Assembly (NCBI GenBank): GCA_033239125.1
Contig: BSWB01000001.1
Location: 164,943,481 to 165,007,480 of the forward strand
Reading direction: 5' to 3'
Length of the DNA stretch: 64,000 nucleotides
From: Fagopyrum homotropicum
Lineage: Eukaryota; Streptophyta; Magnoliopsida; Caryophyllales; Polygonaceae
Below are positions 23,413 to 36,389 of this stretch, in pieces (the first letter of the stretch is position 1; the number at the start of each line of letters is the position of its first letter). Both the position numbers and the translations under genes were made by a program. The notes beneath the pieces are model-generated. The model did no database searches, was not told the DNA's origin, and worked only from the letters and a program-made list of their open reading frames with translations.

Positions 23413-23780
23413 CTAGTATATTGAAGCGCAGAAAATTGGAATGTGGCGAATGAGAGGCCAATCTTCCCCTGTTGGATTTTTGCAACGTTCCTCTAACTCC
23501 TCTGAGGTCCTTTGAAGTGAAAGAGAGAAAAGTGAAAGGGAGCTCATCCAAGATGGCAATGACACCAACCTCTTGCAACCAAATATATCCATTTCCCGGA
23601 GGGCAGTAAGATGCTGAATTTCATCCGGTAGAGCTTTCATGTCTGTTATACACATCAGATGCAACTCATTCAAGGAGGGAAGGAACTTCCATGGTATGTC
23701 AGGTAGCCATTCCCCGGAGCCACCTTCAATAAACAGTTCTCGGAGATTGCTGCTGGTGGGTTGTACATGTGAATCATAAT
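23413..23780 (-). pseudogene. NLR2 C-terminal part, separated by a retrotransposon
   Basis: It encodes the last LRRs and the conserved tail of NLR2: LRELFIEGGSGEWLPDIPWK, then LPSWMSSLSLF, EELEERC and GEDWPLIRHIP before the stop. The frame before 23781 continues the YDS motif that in NLR1 and NLR3 follows VDYDSQIQL. The preceding codons lie at 31401 onward, 7.6 kb away, because the gypsy element inserted between them. Flanks ATAAT at 23776-23780 and 31401-31405 are the target duplication. Confidence 0.9.
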
Positions 23781-24610
23781 TGATGCGCCCTTGACCCCTA
23801 TGTCCCAACATGAGGAAGACGAGGCACTCCGGGTTCGCTCCGATGGACCGCTCACCCGTTCACGTGCTAAGGCAATCGCCCAAGCTACCGGCTCCATCAT
23901 TAGCCGCACCATTGCTTGTCACGGACCCATTGGATGCAAACCGTGTCTCTACGCCACAATGACTTGAAGCTTGTCAAGCCGGCACCATTCCGGCGCATTT
24001 TCCGCATTTTCCGTAATTTAGCGTTTTGTAATAATAAGTCTTTTTATTTTCGGAATATTAATTTCCGGGACTTTATTTCCGGGTATTAATTTTCCGAATT
24101 TAAGATTAGACTTTTGGTTTCGGAATTTAATTCGGAAACTTAATTCCGAACTTAAATTCTCAACCTTTCATTTTTAGGTGTTTCATTCCGGAACTTAAAT
24201 TCCGACTTTATTTCCGTCATTTAATTTCCGACTCTTTGTATAGCCTTCATCCACTATATAAGGTGATGCTTGGCTCATTTGTAAAGCATGTTCAATTTGA
24301 TTAAGTAAAGAGAAGTATTTTCCTCCAACTTACTTGAGCATCAATCCCTCTTCCAACCCTCTCAAAGTTCTTCTTTTGGATCTTCGATCCAAACTCAACC
24401 ACATCCGAGGGTTCTTCAAGAACCAACTCAACCGACCCACTTCGAGGTTTGATCGATCAATCTAGATCGACTCAATCATACAACTTCCGCCTCCATCTCT
24501 AAGCTTCCGCAACCCATCTTCAATTGCATTCGCACTTCAACTAAGGAGTAGTTGAGCTTCAGCTTGATCTAGATCCGGAATCATTCATTGACGTGTCCAA
24601 GGACGCATCA
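23781..24610 (+). repeat. Gypsy 5' LTR
   Basis: An 830-bp LTR with TG...CA ends. A TATA box (CTATATAAGG) lies near 24254-24263, and transcription would be expected to start shortly after. The middle is built of CGGAA/TTCCG words that recur about every 20 bp (24000-24240). Its first 187 bp are the same bases that encode the pol C-terminus in the 3' LTR. Confidence 0.95.
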
Positions 24611-24612
24611 AA

Positions 24613-24625
24613 TTGGCATCAGAGC
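24613..24625 (+). other. Gypsy primer-binding site
   Basis: TTGGCATCAGAGC, two bases after the LTR end. It is one base off the usual Met-tRNA priming sequence TTGGTATCAGAGC. Confidence 0.85.
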
Positions 24626-25360
24626 AAAGGGATCTAAGCTAAGTTATCTTTACTCTTGTTTTTGTGCGTTATTATATTCATCCTTTTTGCCTTTTGTTCA
24701 TCACCATCTTCATCTTGTTCTTCGCATCTTCATCCACGTTCTTGAAATTTTTTTTTTCTCGATCCATTTTCAAAGCAAATTTAGGAGATTTTTGGTTTGC
24801 CATCAAACCATTAATCAACAAAACATTTTTCCTTACCCAATCCGACATTTTTGTTAATCAATTTCACCATTTTCTTGGGATTTTTTTGTTGACAAAATCG
24901 GATATCACGCCTTTTGATATTCCAAAAACCAAAAACAAAGCAAAACTCTTCAAAAAACGGATTTGTTTCAAAGAAAAGTGGATTCATCTCTTGCATTCCA
25001 AAGGTTGCATTCAAAAGTTTCAAAAAGAAACATTTCCACAAAAACAAAAGTAAAAGACGTCCGGCAAACCGGTCCATCCGAAAAATCGGATTTTTGAAAA
25101 GGTCAAAGACCAAAGCAAGTAAAACTTGCCGATAAACGATCCGTCCATTTCCTACCTCTCCATTTTCTCACAAGTTGCAAATTTTTCTCTTGAAATTGTG
25201 TGCATTTTGGTTCAAATTTGTTGGATTTGCCTTCCTTGCCTAACCGCCAAACGGCTTTCCCAAAGGTAGAACCCTAACGCACTTGAACTTGGGTAACGTT
25301 GACTTATCTTGTCACCTTGCTCATTTGATTGCTTGCAAATTTGTGTCCAATATTGGAGTT

Positions 25361-28300
25361 ATGACTAACGTCACAATTGAAAATTCTCAGGAATCTAGTG
25401 AAAGGCATGAGATCACTACTTTGACCGAAGAAAATGCCTCCCTAAGGCAAGAGCTTGAAACGTTGAAGGCCCAAATGCTTGCACTTACGACCGCTCCACC
25501 AAACCCACATGGCACCTTGGTCGATGCTTCCACATCCGATGGACATCGCAAAGGAAAATGTATCTTGGGAGCCGAACCATCTAACGGTCGACGGCTTGCC
25601 TCCGTCATTGAGAACCACGGTCCCTCCCAAAATGACGGTCATGAGTCCCACAATGAAGGTGACGAGAATCCCGACCCTTCTCCAAACGATTTGTTATATG
25701 TTGACACGGAGAATCGGCACAAACGCTATGAGCATAACCGACGTAAGTATGGCTCTTCCCCTCCTCCATCTAGTGCCCAACGCACCAACCGTCCCTCCCG
25801 GATTGATGACCGGTACCATCATCAAACAAATGACCGCTCTCAACGGCCCGAGAATGATCGGTCCGGACAACGCCGCCAACGGCATAGCCGGCAACCGATG
25901 CATCATGATTATGAAGAGTATGATGAACGAGATGACTTTGACAAGTTCTCCGATGATGAGTCGGACTTGGAACGGGTGGCACATGTCCGTCCATGGCACC
26001 CACCCATCCGAGAGCCTTTTGAGAACCAGGATCGAGGAGAAGAATGGTTGCCTCCTCCTAACCCACAAAGGCGTGCACCACATAATCATGGGCGCCAAAG
26101 GCATAACGATGGCCACCGGCGAGCCCATCACGACGACGCCTATCTAGCACCACCCCGACCGGATCCCTACCGAGCTCGTAGGGAAGGTAAGGTTAAATTT
26201 CCGGTATTTTATGGTGAATATGATCCTTGTGCGTTTCTTGATTGGGCACAGGATATGAAAAGAGCTCTCAAGCATTGCCATTATGAAGAGTACGAGAAAA
26301 TCGAAGCGGCAACACTTTACTTTGAAGGTGATGCAAAATCTTGGTGGAACCGGTACGAGACCAACCGTGAGAACCGAGGATGGGCACCGGTTGCGACATT
26401 TGATCAATTGATCTATGTCATGACTAAGAAGTACGTACCCGACGACTTCAAAAACGACATGCGGTTGCAAATTGCCGAATTCCAACAAGGAAGCCTTACT
26501 CCGGTGGCTTACTTAGCCAAGCTGGAGGACATGCATATGAAGGCCGGCATCTCGGCCTCCGCCTCTGCCCTTCGAACCAAATTCATGAGCGGCCTTAATC
26601 CGTCAATCCGGCGCCCCCTCGAGATTGTCCCATACAAGGACTTGGGAGCCTTATGTCATGCCGCCATGAAACTTCACAAGCAACAACTAGAAACGCCTCG
26701 ATACTCAAGGTATAACTCCTCCACTAGTCAATACTCTTATACCACTAATTCTCGTTCTCGAGATGTTTCTAGTCCCCAAGATTCCGGAGCCGCTAAAGGA
26801 TCACCACGGATGAGTCAACCCACCCGGCAAGCGGCTACCGAGAAACCACCATACCGTGGCACCGTTGCTCCACCACAAACGCCTCCGGGCCGACCCCAAC
26901 AAGGATCTCAAACGGTGGCCCGCCCAAGAGAACCCGTGTGTTTCAAATGTAGCGGGTTTGGTCATGTCCGACGTGATTGCCCGAACACCAAGCGGGTGAT
27001 GTTTGCCAACCCATCATATGATGATGGCGAAGAGGATTATAATGGTGATATCCTTTTGGAAGATGACCAAGATGCCGACCCATACTATGGCATGGAGCCA
27101 TGTGACGACCAACTTGCTTGCGGTCCGGCACAACCAGGTAAGTTTGCTCTTGTCTCTCGTCGCATTCTTGCTATAAAAGAGCATCTCCCTATTGACCAAC
27201 GCGAGAATCTCTTCCACTCTCGTTGCTTGGTCAATGACACTAGTCTCTCTCTTATAATCGATGGGGGTTCGTGTTGTAATATTATCAACGAAAAAGTGGT
27301 GAAACACTTTAAGTTGCCTACAACCCCCCACCCACAACCTTACGGACTCCAATGGATTTCCGATAAGGCAAGTGACACCGTCACACAACAAGCGTGGGTG
27401 ACGTTTTCTATTGGCGCCTATGTTGATAAGGTCCTTTGTGATGTTATCAAAATGGACGCCACACATGTATTGTTGGGACGACCATGGCAATTTGACCGAA
27501 AAACTTTTCATGATGGTTATCTCAACCGTTACATGTTCCAATACAATGGAAAACGGATCACACTTTTGCCTATGACTCCACAGGAAATTTTAGTTGACTA
27601 TGCAGAACGAAAGAGGCAACAAGTGATCGATGACACCACTACACCGACGGCCACATTGGACTCTTCTCGTCGTTCTCCCGATGTTGTGGATGTTCCTACT
27701 TCCGGTTCCCGTAATTCCGGCCATAAGGGTAATGCTACCGAAGCAAGAGGTAGTAAGAGCATTGTCCCGACACATGCACCTCCGGTTCCTACCATTCAAG
27801 GGCGATGTGAGCCCCGAATTCTTTTGGCCCGACGACATGACTTGACACCGGTCATGGAAGGTAAGTTTCCTTGTTTCTTACTTGTCCCTTTTTGTTTATC
27901 TATTTCCCATGACCCTAGTAATGTGCCGCACGAGGTGTCCTTGTTGTTGTCTGAATTTCAGGACATCTTGACCGACAAACTACCACCCGGCTTGCCACCA
28001 ATCCGAGGAATTGAGCACCAAATCGATTTGGTGCCCGGCGCGTCTTTGCCCAACCGTGCCGCTTACCGTGCAAGTCCGGAGGAGACCAAGGAGCTACAAC
28101 GCCAAGTCCAAGAGCTCCTAGACCGGGGCTATGTCCGTGAGTCCTTGTCTCCATGTGCCGTGCCGGTCATACTTGTGCCCAAGAAAGACGGATCTTGGCG
28201 GATGTGTGTAGATTGCCGAGCCATCAATCAAATCACCGTCAAGTATCGTCATCCGATCCCGCGCCTTGATGATATGTTGGACGAGCTCCATGGCGCCACT

Positions 28301-30757
28301 ATCTTCTCAAAGATCGATCTCCGGAGCGGATACCATCAAATCCGCATGGCCGAAGGTGATGAATGGAAGACGGCGTTCAAGACGAAGCATGGCCTCTACG
28401 AGTGGCTTGTCATGCCATTTGGCCTCTCCAACGCTCCATCCACCTTCATGCGCCTCATGAATCACGTCTTGCGCAAATTTTTGGGTATTTTCGTTGTTGT
28501 CTATTTCGATGATATCTTAGTCTTCAGCAAGTCTTTGGATGCACACATCGAGCACCTTCGCCAAGTGCTCAAGTGCCTTAGGCAAGAGCAATTATATGTC
28601 AATTTGGAGAAATGTGTCTTTTGCTCGGACACCACAGTTTTTCTTGGCTATGTCGTGTCTAAGGACGGACTACGAGTGGACGAATCAAAAGTTCGCGCCA
28701 TTCGGGAGTAGCCTACTCCTACTACGGCCACCATGGTTCGAGCCTTTCTCGGCTTAGCGGGTTTCTATCGACGCTTTGTCAAGGACTTTAGCTCGATAGC
28801 GGCACCGCTACATGAGCTTACTAATAAAGTTGTCACGTTTGAGTGGCGTGATACCCATGCTCGAGCGTTTGAGTCGCTCAAAGACCGTCTTTGTAATGCG
28901 CCACTACTCCAACTCCCAAACTTTTCGAAAACCTTCGAGGTAGAGTGTGACGCATCTAATGTAGGCATTGGGGGGGTTCTCCTACAAGAGAATCGGCCCA
29001 TTGCTTATTTTAGCGAAAAACTTTCCGGTCCCTCACTCAACTATCCAACCTATGACAAGGAACTATATGCTTTAGTTCGTTGTCTCAAAACATGGCAACA
29101 CTACTTGTGGCCGAAGGAGTTCGTGATTCATTCGGATCATGCGGCTCTTTCGTATCTCAAGGGTCAAACTACCTTGAGTCGGTGCCATGCGAGTTGGGTA
29201 GAGTTTCTTGAGACCTTCCCTTATGTCATTCGACATAAGAAAGGTAAAGAGAATGTGGTAGCCGACGCCCTTTCTCGCCGATATATCCTTCTTGTGCATA
29301 TGGACGCCAAGATCCATGGCTTTGCTCTTATCAAAGAGTTATACGCCACGGATCTTGACTTCAAGGATATATTTGCTCAATGCCTTGACCTCCGAGAGCA
29401 TGAGTCTTTCTTTATTAACGATGGCTACTTATTCCGTGCGGGCAAACTTTGTATCCCGCGCTCGAGTATTCGTCATTTGTTGATAAAGGAGGCCCATGAG
29501 GGTCGTGGTCACTTCGGTGCTACCAAGACTCTCGCCGCTCTACAAGAGCACTTCTTTTGGCCCCGCATGCGCAAGCATGTGACACGGTTTTGCACAAGTT
29601 GCATCACATGCCACCATGCAAAATCGCGCCAAGGTCCGGATGGATTGTATTCTCCTTTGCCTATACCAATGGGACCTTGGGAGGATCTTTCTATGGACTT
29701 TGTGGTTGGCCTACCCATGTCAAAACGAGGCAAAGACTCCATTTTTGTGGTAGTCGATCGTTTCTCGAAAATGGCACATTTTATTGCATGTAAGAGCACA
29801 CAAAATGCTAGTGAAGTAGCTACCCTTTTCTTTGACAATGTTGTGCGCTTACATGGAATACCGCGTTCCATCCTTAGTGATCGGGACGTAAAGTTTGTGA
29901 GCCATTTTTGGAGAACCTTATGGGGGAAACTTGGAACCAACTTGTTGTTTTCAAGTAGCTATCATCCCCAAACCGATGGTCAAACGGAGGTGACCAATCG
30001 GACTCTAGGCGCTCTACTTAGAGCGACCCTTAGGAACAACCCACGCAAGTGGGAGGACTTACTTTCGATTGTGGAGTTTTCTTATAACAGGTCTCGACAC
30101 TCGACAACAAAGCTTTCACCCTTTGAAGTTGTCTACGACCTTAATCCACACACCCCGATGGACTTCACTCCGCGTCCACTCAAAGACGGAGAACACATCA
30201 CCGGAGCAAGTCGTGCCGCTCACATCATTGAGCTTCATGAGCGGACTAGGACACAACTCCAACGGCGTGCCGATCAACTTGCCACACAACGCAACAAAGG
30301 GCGCCGTCCAATGTCATTCGAGCCCGGTGATCTAGTTTGGCTCCACTTAAGGAAGGAGCGTTTTCCATCCCGCCGCAAAGGCAAGCTCTCGGACCGCGGT
30401 GATGGACCATTCCGCATCTTATCCCGCCATGGCCCGAATGCTTACAAGTTGGAGCTTCCGGACGACTATGGCGTTCACCCGACGTTCAATGTCAAGGACC
30501 TTACACCATACATTGAGCCCCTATTTGACGAAGGTGAAACGGGGACGTTTCACATCCAAGATGGGGGGACTGATGCGCCCTTGACCCCTATGTCCCAACA
30601 TGAGGAAGACGAGGCACTCCGGGTTCGCTCCGATGGACCGCTCACCCGTTCACGTGCTAAGGCAATCGCCCAAGCTACCGGCTCCATCATTAGCCGCACC
30701 ATTGCTTGTCACGGACCCATTGGATGCAAACCGTGTCTCTACGCCACAATGACTTGA
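25361..30757 (+). pseudogene. Gypsy gag-pol polyprotein, interrupted by one in-frame stop
   Basis: One frame runs from the ATG at 25361 to a TGA at 30755-30757, broken only by TAG at 28709-28711. Order: gag core (near 26170-26700, with ATLYFEGDAKSWW), CCHC knuckle CFKCSGFGHVRRDC (near 26940), protease LIIDGGSCCN (near 27255), reverse transcriptase with YFDDIL (near 28503), RNase H (28900-29280), and integrase with its HHCC zinc finger (29490-29640) and core including DRDVKF (near 29880). No chromodomain is seen. The stop lies between the reverse transcriptase and RNase H and would remove RNase H and integrase. The last 62 codons lie inside the 3' LTR. ATG 25361 is chosen because the frame upstream has no ATG. 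Confidence 0.92.
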
Positions 30758-31400
30758 AGCTTGTCAAGCCGGCACCATTCCGGCGCATTTTCCGCATTTT
30801 CCGTAATTTAGCGTTTTGTAATAATAAGTCTTTTTATTTTCGGAATATTAATTTCCGGGACTTTATTTCCGGGTATTAATTTTCCGAATTTAAGATTAGA
30901 CTTTTGGTTTCGGAATTTAATTCGGAAACTTAATTCCGAACGTAAATTCTCAACCTTTCATTTTTAGGTGTTTCATTCCGGAACTTAAATTCCGACTTTA
31001 TTTCCGTCATTTAATTTCCGACTCTTTGTATAGCCTTCATCCACTATATAAGGTGATGCTTGGCTCATTTGTAAAGCATGTTCAATTTGATTAAGTAAAG
31101 AGAAGTATTTTCCTCCAACTTACTTGAGCATCAATCCCTCTTCCAACCCTCTCAAAGTTCTTCTTTTGGATCTTCGATCCAAACTCAACCACATTCGAGG
31201 GTTCTTCAAGAACCAACTCAACCGACCCACTTCGAGGTTTGATCGATCAATCTAGATCGACTCAATCATACAACTTCCGCCTCCATCTCTAAGCTTCCGC
31301 AACCCATCTTCAATTGCATTCGCACTTCAACTAAGGAGTAGTTGAGCTTCAGCTTGATCTAGATCCGGAATCATTCATTGACGTGTCCAAGGACGCATCA
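30571..31400 (+). repeat. Gypsy 3' LTR
   Basis: An 830-bp copy of the 5' LTR with two visible differences. It is preceded by the polypurine tract GATGGGGGGAC, and its first 187 bp are read as pol coding sequence up to the stop at 30757. The sequence after CA is ATAAT, the target duplication, followed directly by NLR2 coding sequence. Confidence 0.95.
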
Positions 31401-31637
31401 ATAATCAACCTCAATCACTTTCTCCACATCTTCAATAAACAGTTTGTCGAGATGTTTAAGACTCAGCAGGGCTCTCCACGGCATATGCAACTCTTTGCAT
31501 TTACGAGACTCAATTCTTGTAAGGAGGTAAGGTTTTCGACTCCCTTTAGAAGATATTTGTTCCTTGTCATCTCTCCAAATTCTAGGCTCAACCCCTTAAG
31601 TTTATGTAGCGTTCCCCATGGCACCATCATCTCCTCC

Positions 31638-31669
<32 letters not shown>

Positions 31670-34600
31670 TTTAACCGAAACACTTTGTTGCTCCTCATTG
31701 CAATAAGATATGTAGAGCCATTTTAGAGAGGTCGTGCATCTCAACATATTAAATAACCACATGTTTACGTTTGGGATTAGCACATTTTCAAGTCTGGAAA
31801 ACACTTCAGTCTTCTTCTGATTATCCCCTCCATCAACCCATTTCAGCTTTTCACATCCACTAATTATTAACTTCTCAAGGGATGTCAAATATGCAAGCCC
31901 CGTACAAGATACCGTTTCAAGCTCTTTGCACCAATGGATGACTAGTGTCTGGAGAGCAGAAAGATGTCTTATTTGGGATTCTTCAATCCTGTGTAGATCT
32001 TCAATGAAAGATATTTCAAGTTTCTTCAATGCACTGCTTCCACTCACTTCACCACTCCCAATGCCTTGCCACAAGACATACTCTCCCACTCTAGTCAACT
32101 CCAATTCTTCAACGTATGAAAACCAAGGCACACATGTTGTCAGTTTGGGGCAATCCTCTATACTAACCTTGACAAGACGAGGGAAGGTAGGTAGCACGAT
32201 GGGTTCTTCCGACCACCATCCTCTCAAATTTGGCATATTAAACAGTTCAAGCTTTTCCAGTGATGGGAAGAACAATGCAGGATCATATGGCCCACTACCC
32301 TCTACAGTTAATATCGATGGCATATCTTTGATCTCCAACTCCTTGAGGGATTGAAGACGACTCAATGGTGGCAGTTCAACACATACATGACAATATCTGA
32401 TTCTGAGAGTCACGAGATTACGGAGGTGCATAACCCAACCTGAAATTTTGTTTCCTCCAAAACCATATATCCTCAGATGCTCAAGTCTATCAGGCGGTTC
32501 AAGGGCATCCATCAACCTATCAAGTTCACCCAAATCTTCTACTTCAGTTGACCACCGTTGTCGTCTAAAATCAATATGTAATGCATCAAGCCTTTCGTTT
32601 CTTGTGAAACGTGATTTGTGCACATCCATGGTGACATCTTTCCATCCATCTTCAAAGACCACAATTTCCGAATATCCACTCACGTTTTCAAGACACTCCA
32701 AGTATTTCAATCCACCTCTAGAATACTTAATAATTAGCTTATCTAGGGTCACAAGTGAGGTCAAAGTTGTCAATCCAATTGGCATCTCACACAGTCTATT
32801 ACAATCTTTAAGCACAAGGTGTCTCAAGCTTAACAACTTTCCTATGTCCCTAGGCAACTCTTTAAGTAAATGACATCCCTCAAGAATAAGAGATTGTAAA
32901 TTGTGAAGGCTACAAATTGAATTTGGAAGCGTCTTCATATAAGAATTATATGACAAATCAAGATACCTCAAATGAATCAGGTTTTCTATAGAAGTTGGTA
33001 TTTCCACAATTTCCATCCAAGATAAATACAAAACTCGTATTCCTCTAAAGCATGAAATCATTTTTTTCAAATCGATCTCATGCATTACAGAAGGCTTGAT
33101 GATGCAGGTTCTTAGATTCTTTGAATAAGAAAATGAACAAACCTTTTCCACAAAGGATTCCCTATACTCATCAAATATAGACACATGTCGAATAGTCTTA
33201 CTTGATAGTTCCAGAGTAGTTTTATCAAATAAAACACTCTCTAACTTAGCTACTTCCATGGCCAAATCATGCAGTAAATCATGCATTCGACATGTGATTT
33301 TTACGCCATCCATGCATTCGACGTCTGAAAAAAAACATCTATCTACCAAGTAATTGAAGTATCCCTCAGCGGTATGCTCTAAGCTTTGGTGCTTACTACT
33401 GTTACTAGGAAAAGACTGGACATACCCTTGAGCTATCCATAATCGGACTAACATTTGTTTATTGAATCTATGACCCTTAGGAAAGAGAGCACAATATGCA
33501 AAGCAACTCTTCACGGGATATGGAAACTCATTATAACTAATCTTTAATATATGCATGACTTTATTATAATCCCCGGGAACAGCTTTAGAAAGCTCGTCTT
33601 TTAAAAGGGTGACCCACTCCTTCTTTTCTTTATGCTTCAGTGATCTTCCTATAATGACTATAGCTAGGGGAACATTAGCACATTTTTTGACAATCTGTCG
33701 CCCTAATTCCTCTAAATCTTGACAATGTTTTTCTTCTTTCCCAAAAAATGCCTCCTCCTTAAACAATGACCAAGCACTCTCATCCGACAAACCCTCCAGA
33801 TGATAGTAAGGCTCGCTTGCATTCATTTTTCTAGCAACATCTTGCGAACGTGTTGTGGCTAGAACCATGCTCCCAGTTTCCCCAGAATCCAACAGGACTT
33901 TCAAGTTACCCCAGTATTGCCCACTCTCATCCCACACATCATCTAAAACAAGTAAAAATCTTTTCCCTTGGATCACTTTCCTAAACATAGATTGCAGGGT
34001 ATCTATATGATGATGTTGAACATAACGCTCAGTGGCAGAATTATATAGTTCTATCAAGACTTTGTCTAGGGGACAAAAGTAGTTTATGCAACTCCAGATA
34101 CAAAGATCAAACCCCACTTTAACTCTATGATCATTACGGACAAGCTGAGCAAGGGTAGTTTTTCCTATTCCCCCAATGCCAATAACTGCAACGACAGAAA
34201 CGACATCACCCTTACGTTCTTGCGAACCCTCGGGCAACAACATCTTCACAATATCCTCCCTTTCTTTCTCTCGGCCTATGACTTTCTTGTCTGAAACATA
34301 AGAGTGGGTTGGGTCTCTATTTTTTCCATAGGGTAATAAACTTTGTTCAGGTTGAACGGTTAGAAAGTTAAACCCCTTAATATCACTAGCAATGGAATCT
34401 AGACTTTCCCTTATTCCCTTTACTGTATGAGCAGTTTCAACAAAGAAGGCAAACTTGCGAGGCTTCGAAAGGAAATGACGTACCTTCTTCTCAATCTTGC
34501 TACCAGTCCTTGCCTTTTCATGCAAGTCTTTGGCGGAGATCAAGTCAAACAAATCATCGGCTTCGTACAACACGAGCCTGAGCCGTGTAAGCCATTTTTG

Positions 34601-34786
34601 AACAGGAGGCTCGGTAACTTGCTTGCTGTCAGCATCAATCAGGACTTCTTTTAGGTTCTCGATGGTGCTTTTAAGCTTCTTAAATTGTTTCTCATGCCCC
34701 CACAACAACTTGAATTCATTGAGTGCAGGAGATGTCAGTACATGTACGACTGATTTAGCAATGCCCATCCAGACTACTTCCGACAT
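31401..34786 (-). pseudogene. NLR2: CC-NB-ARC-LRR gene, disrupted
   Basis: A CNL paralogue of NLR1. The Rx-type coiled coil starts MSEVVWMGIAKS. The NB-ARC is intact by motif: GIGGIGKTT P-loop, FLLVLDDVWD kinase-2, LATTRS, NVPLAI, CFAYCALFPKGHRF and MHD in CRMHDLLHDLA. LRRs follow. Two breaks are visible. A 1-bp deletion near 31503 (relative to NLR3 at 56430) shifts the frame and ends it at 31463. The gypsy insertion after 31401 separates the last ~120 codons, now at 23413-23780. A glutamate run (31631-31669) is the longest of the cluster, 11 Glu codons then Asp-Glu. A truncated protein of 1107 residues with CC and NB-ARC could still be made. The upstream region is also displaced by a MULE at 35158. 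Confidence 0.92.
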
Positions 34787-35157
34787 TTTTTCTCAGAGTG
34801 TTTTTTGTGTGTGTGTAAATTTGGAATTCAATTGAAATGTGCTCCGTCTTCAACGTTGCATGAGTTTAAATAAACAGTGAAGGGATCGATTTGAGTGGAG
34901 ACACAAAGGCATAAACCGCGTGCACTTAAAGGCATAAACCGCGTACACTTAAACTATTTAAGCGTGTCTTTAGGATCGCTTTTGCAAACGCTAAACTCCA
35001 CTTTGGACTAAAAGGATATGTTTAACGTTAAGATATTAACGTTACTTAAAGGAAAGTGAGTGGACAATGTCCGAGACCCAAAGACCACACCACGTTCTCC
35101 CGTGACTTTCGGCTCCTTCCCTTTCAAAAGTACCTAATTTCACTTGTTTTACCAAAC
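34787..35157 (-). promoter_or_regulatory. NLR2 upstream region with conserved block
   Basis: Non-coding. The conserved NLR upstream block lies at 35041-35150 (plus strand: GGAAAGTGAGTGGACAATG, then CCGAGACCCAAAGACC, then CCACGTTCTCCCGTGACTTTC). It would normally continue with GAAACGCGCTTAAATTTC, but the MULE inserted after 35157 and that continuation is now at 44328. On the gene strand the block includes ACGTGG and a TGGG(C/T)-type word, motifs known to bind bZIP and TCP factors in plants; their use here is inference. A word ACTTAAAGGCATAAACCGCG is repeated near 34898 and 34925. Confidence 0.5.
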
Positions 35158-35263
35158 GTCCAGGCTATTTGGCGCAAGGCCAATTTACTAATCATGCCCA
35201 TTTGTCCGTGACGGACAAATGGGCATGATTTAGTAAATTGATCCCATTTGTCCGTGACGGACA
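35158..35263. repeat. MULE left terminal inverted repeat
   Basis: Pairs with 44211-44318. It contains a perfect hairpin at 35191-35229 (19-bp arms, 1-base centre) built around TTTGTCCGTGACGGACAAA, and a second palindrome copy at 35248-35263. An AATTTACTA/TAGTAAATT pair extends the hairpin. A palindrome nested inside each terminal repeat is not typical of MULE ends. Confidence 0.9.
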
Positions 35264-35950
35264 ACTCCCATATATGTATAAAATGAAAATGTTTGGATTA
35301 AAGTTATAAATTTTGGTTTGTTTGAAAGAAATTTAATATGATCTTGAAACTTTTGTTAACAGAAAGTTTAAATGTTTTCAATAACGTCATTTAGATTTGA
35401 TCGTATTTATGTTTGAATTTCTTAAAAATGTAACATTGATCTTGAAACTTTGATTCCTTTGTAATTGTTATGTTTGTAAGTAAGTTTGGTTTCTTTATTG
35501 AAAGAAAGTGTTAATCCTTTGAATAAAATATCTTTGATTTGATCTTCTTTTGTAAAAGGAAGTTTAAGTCCTTTCAATAACATTACCTTCATTGGATCGT
35601 AGATATGTATGATATGAAGTTACGTTTATTTCTTAAAACTTTATTTGTTTGTTACGAAAACTATAAATTTTGAACAAAAGAAACGTTTATTGATAGGAAG
35701 TTACGTAATTTTGATTAACAGGAATTTATAATCCTCGCAATAAATTATGTTGGTTGATATTTTTTTATCTCATTACGTTCTTTACAACTCGTTATGTTCA
35801 TTCAAAGATCTTACTAAATTAAAATTTAACGAAAATGTTACTACAGGTAATTAAACTCATTAATTTAATGAAGTTGTACACATTATTGGTTGATCTAAGG
35901 GTTGAAGCAAATAAATATATGTTGTAAATACCAAGGGTTGAAGCAATGTT

Positions 35951-36048
35951 CTGTCCGTAACGGACAAAATGAGTTTGTCCGTCACGGACAGAATGAGTTT
36001 GTCCGTCACGGACAGACTCATTCCGTCCGTGACGGACAAACTCATTTT
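35951..36048. repeat. Palindrome cluster upstream of the PMD gene
   Basis: Four copies of (C/T)TGTCCGTNACGGACA lie in under 100 bp. They are arranged so that a 24-bp arm (35966-35989) pairs with 36025-36048. The cluster is just upstream of a C/T-rich stretch and the probable leader exon, so it lies in the promoter or 5' UTR of the PMD gene. Confidence 0.85.
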
Positions 36049-36389
36049 TCCCTATTAAGGACAGCCACGATCTTTTCTTTCCCTTTCTTTCTCTTCCTCT
36101 TCCTTTCTTCGCCGCGACGAACACCTACGACGATCTCGCTCGATCTTCGGCTGCAATCTCTCTCAATCTCTCTCCACATTTCTCGTATTCTCTACTGCTA
36201 TATAAGGTAAGAACATAACTTTCTCGTTTTAGTTTCGTTTAAATTTGTTCGTTTTAGTTAGGTTTAGGTTTAGGGTTTAATTTGTTCGATTTGGGTTGTT
36301 TTAGAGAGGTTTAGGGGCTTATATGTTACTAAAATCGATGAATATGAGTTAGGGTTGAAGTTAATTAGTTGTTTTAGAGAGGTTGATTG

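Larger units (their letters stand above)
23781..31400 (+). mobile_element. Ty3/gypsy LTR retrotransposon, CRM-like, 7620 bp
   Basis: A structurally complete element: 830-bp LTRs (23781-24610 and 30571-31400) starting TGATG and ending ATCA, primer site at 24613-24625, gag-pol, and a G-rich polypurine tract just before 30571. The target duplication ATAAT flanks it exactly, inside the LRR-coding region of NLR2. By eye the two LTRs differ at only two positions (near 24151/30941 and 24415/31195), so insertion is recent. Clade: the pol frame runs into the 3' LTR and ends with an LTRSRAKAIAQ-type tail, and the LTR starts TGATG, as in centromeric (CRM) elements; that placement is inference. One in-frame stop interrupts pol. 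Confidence 0.95.
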
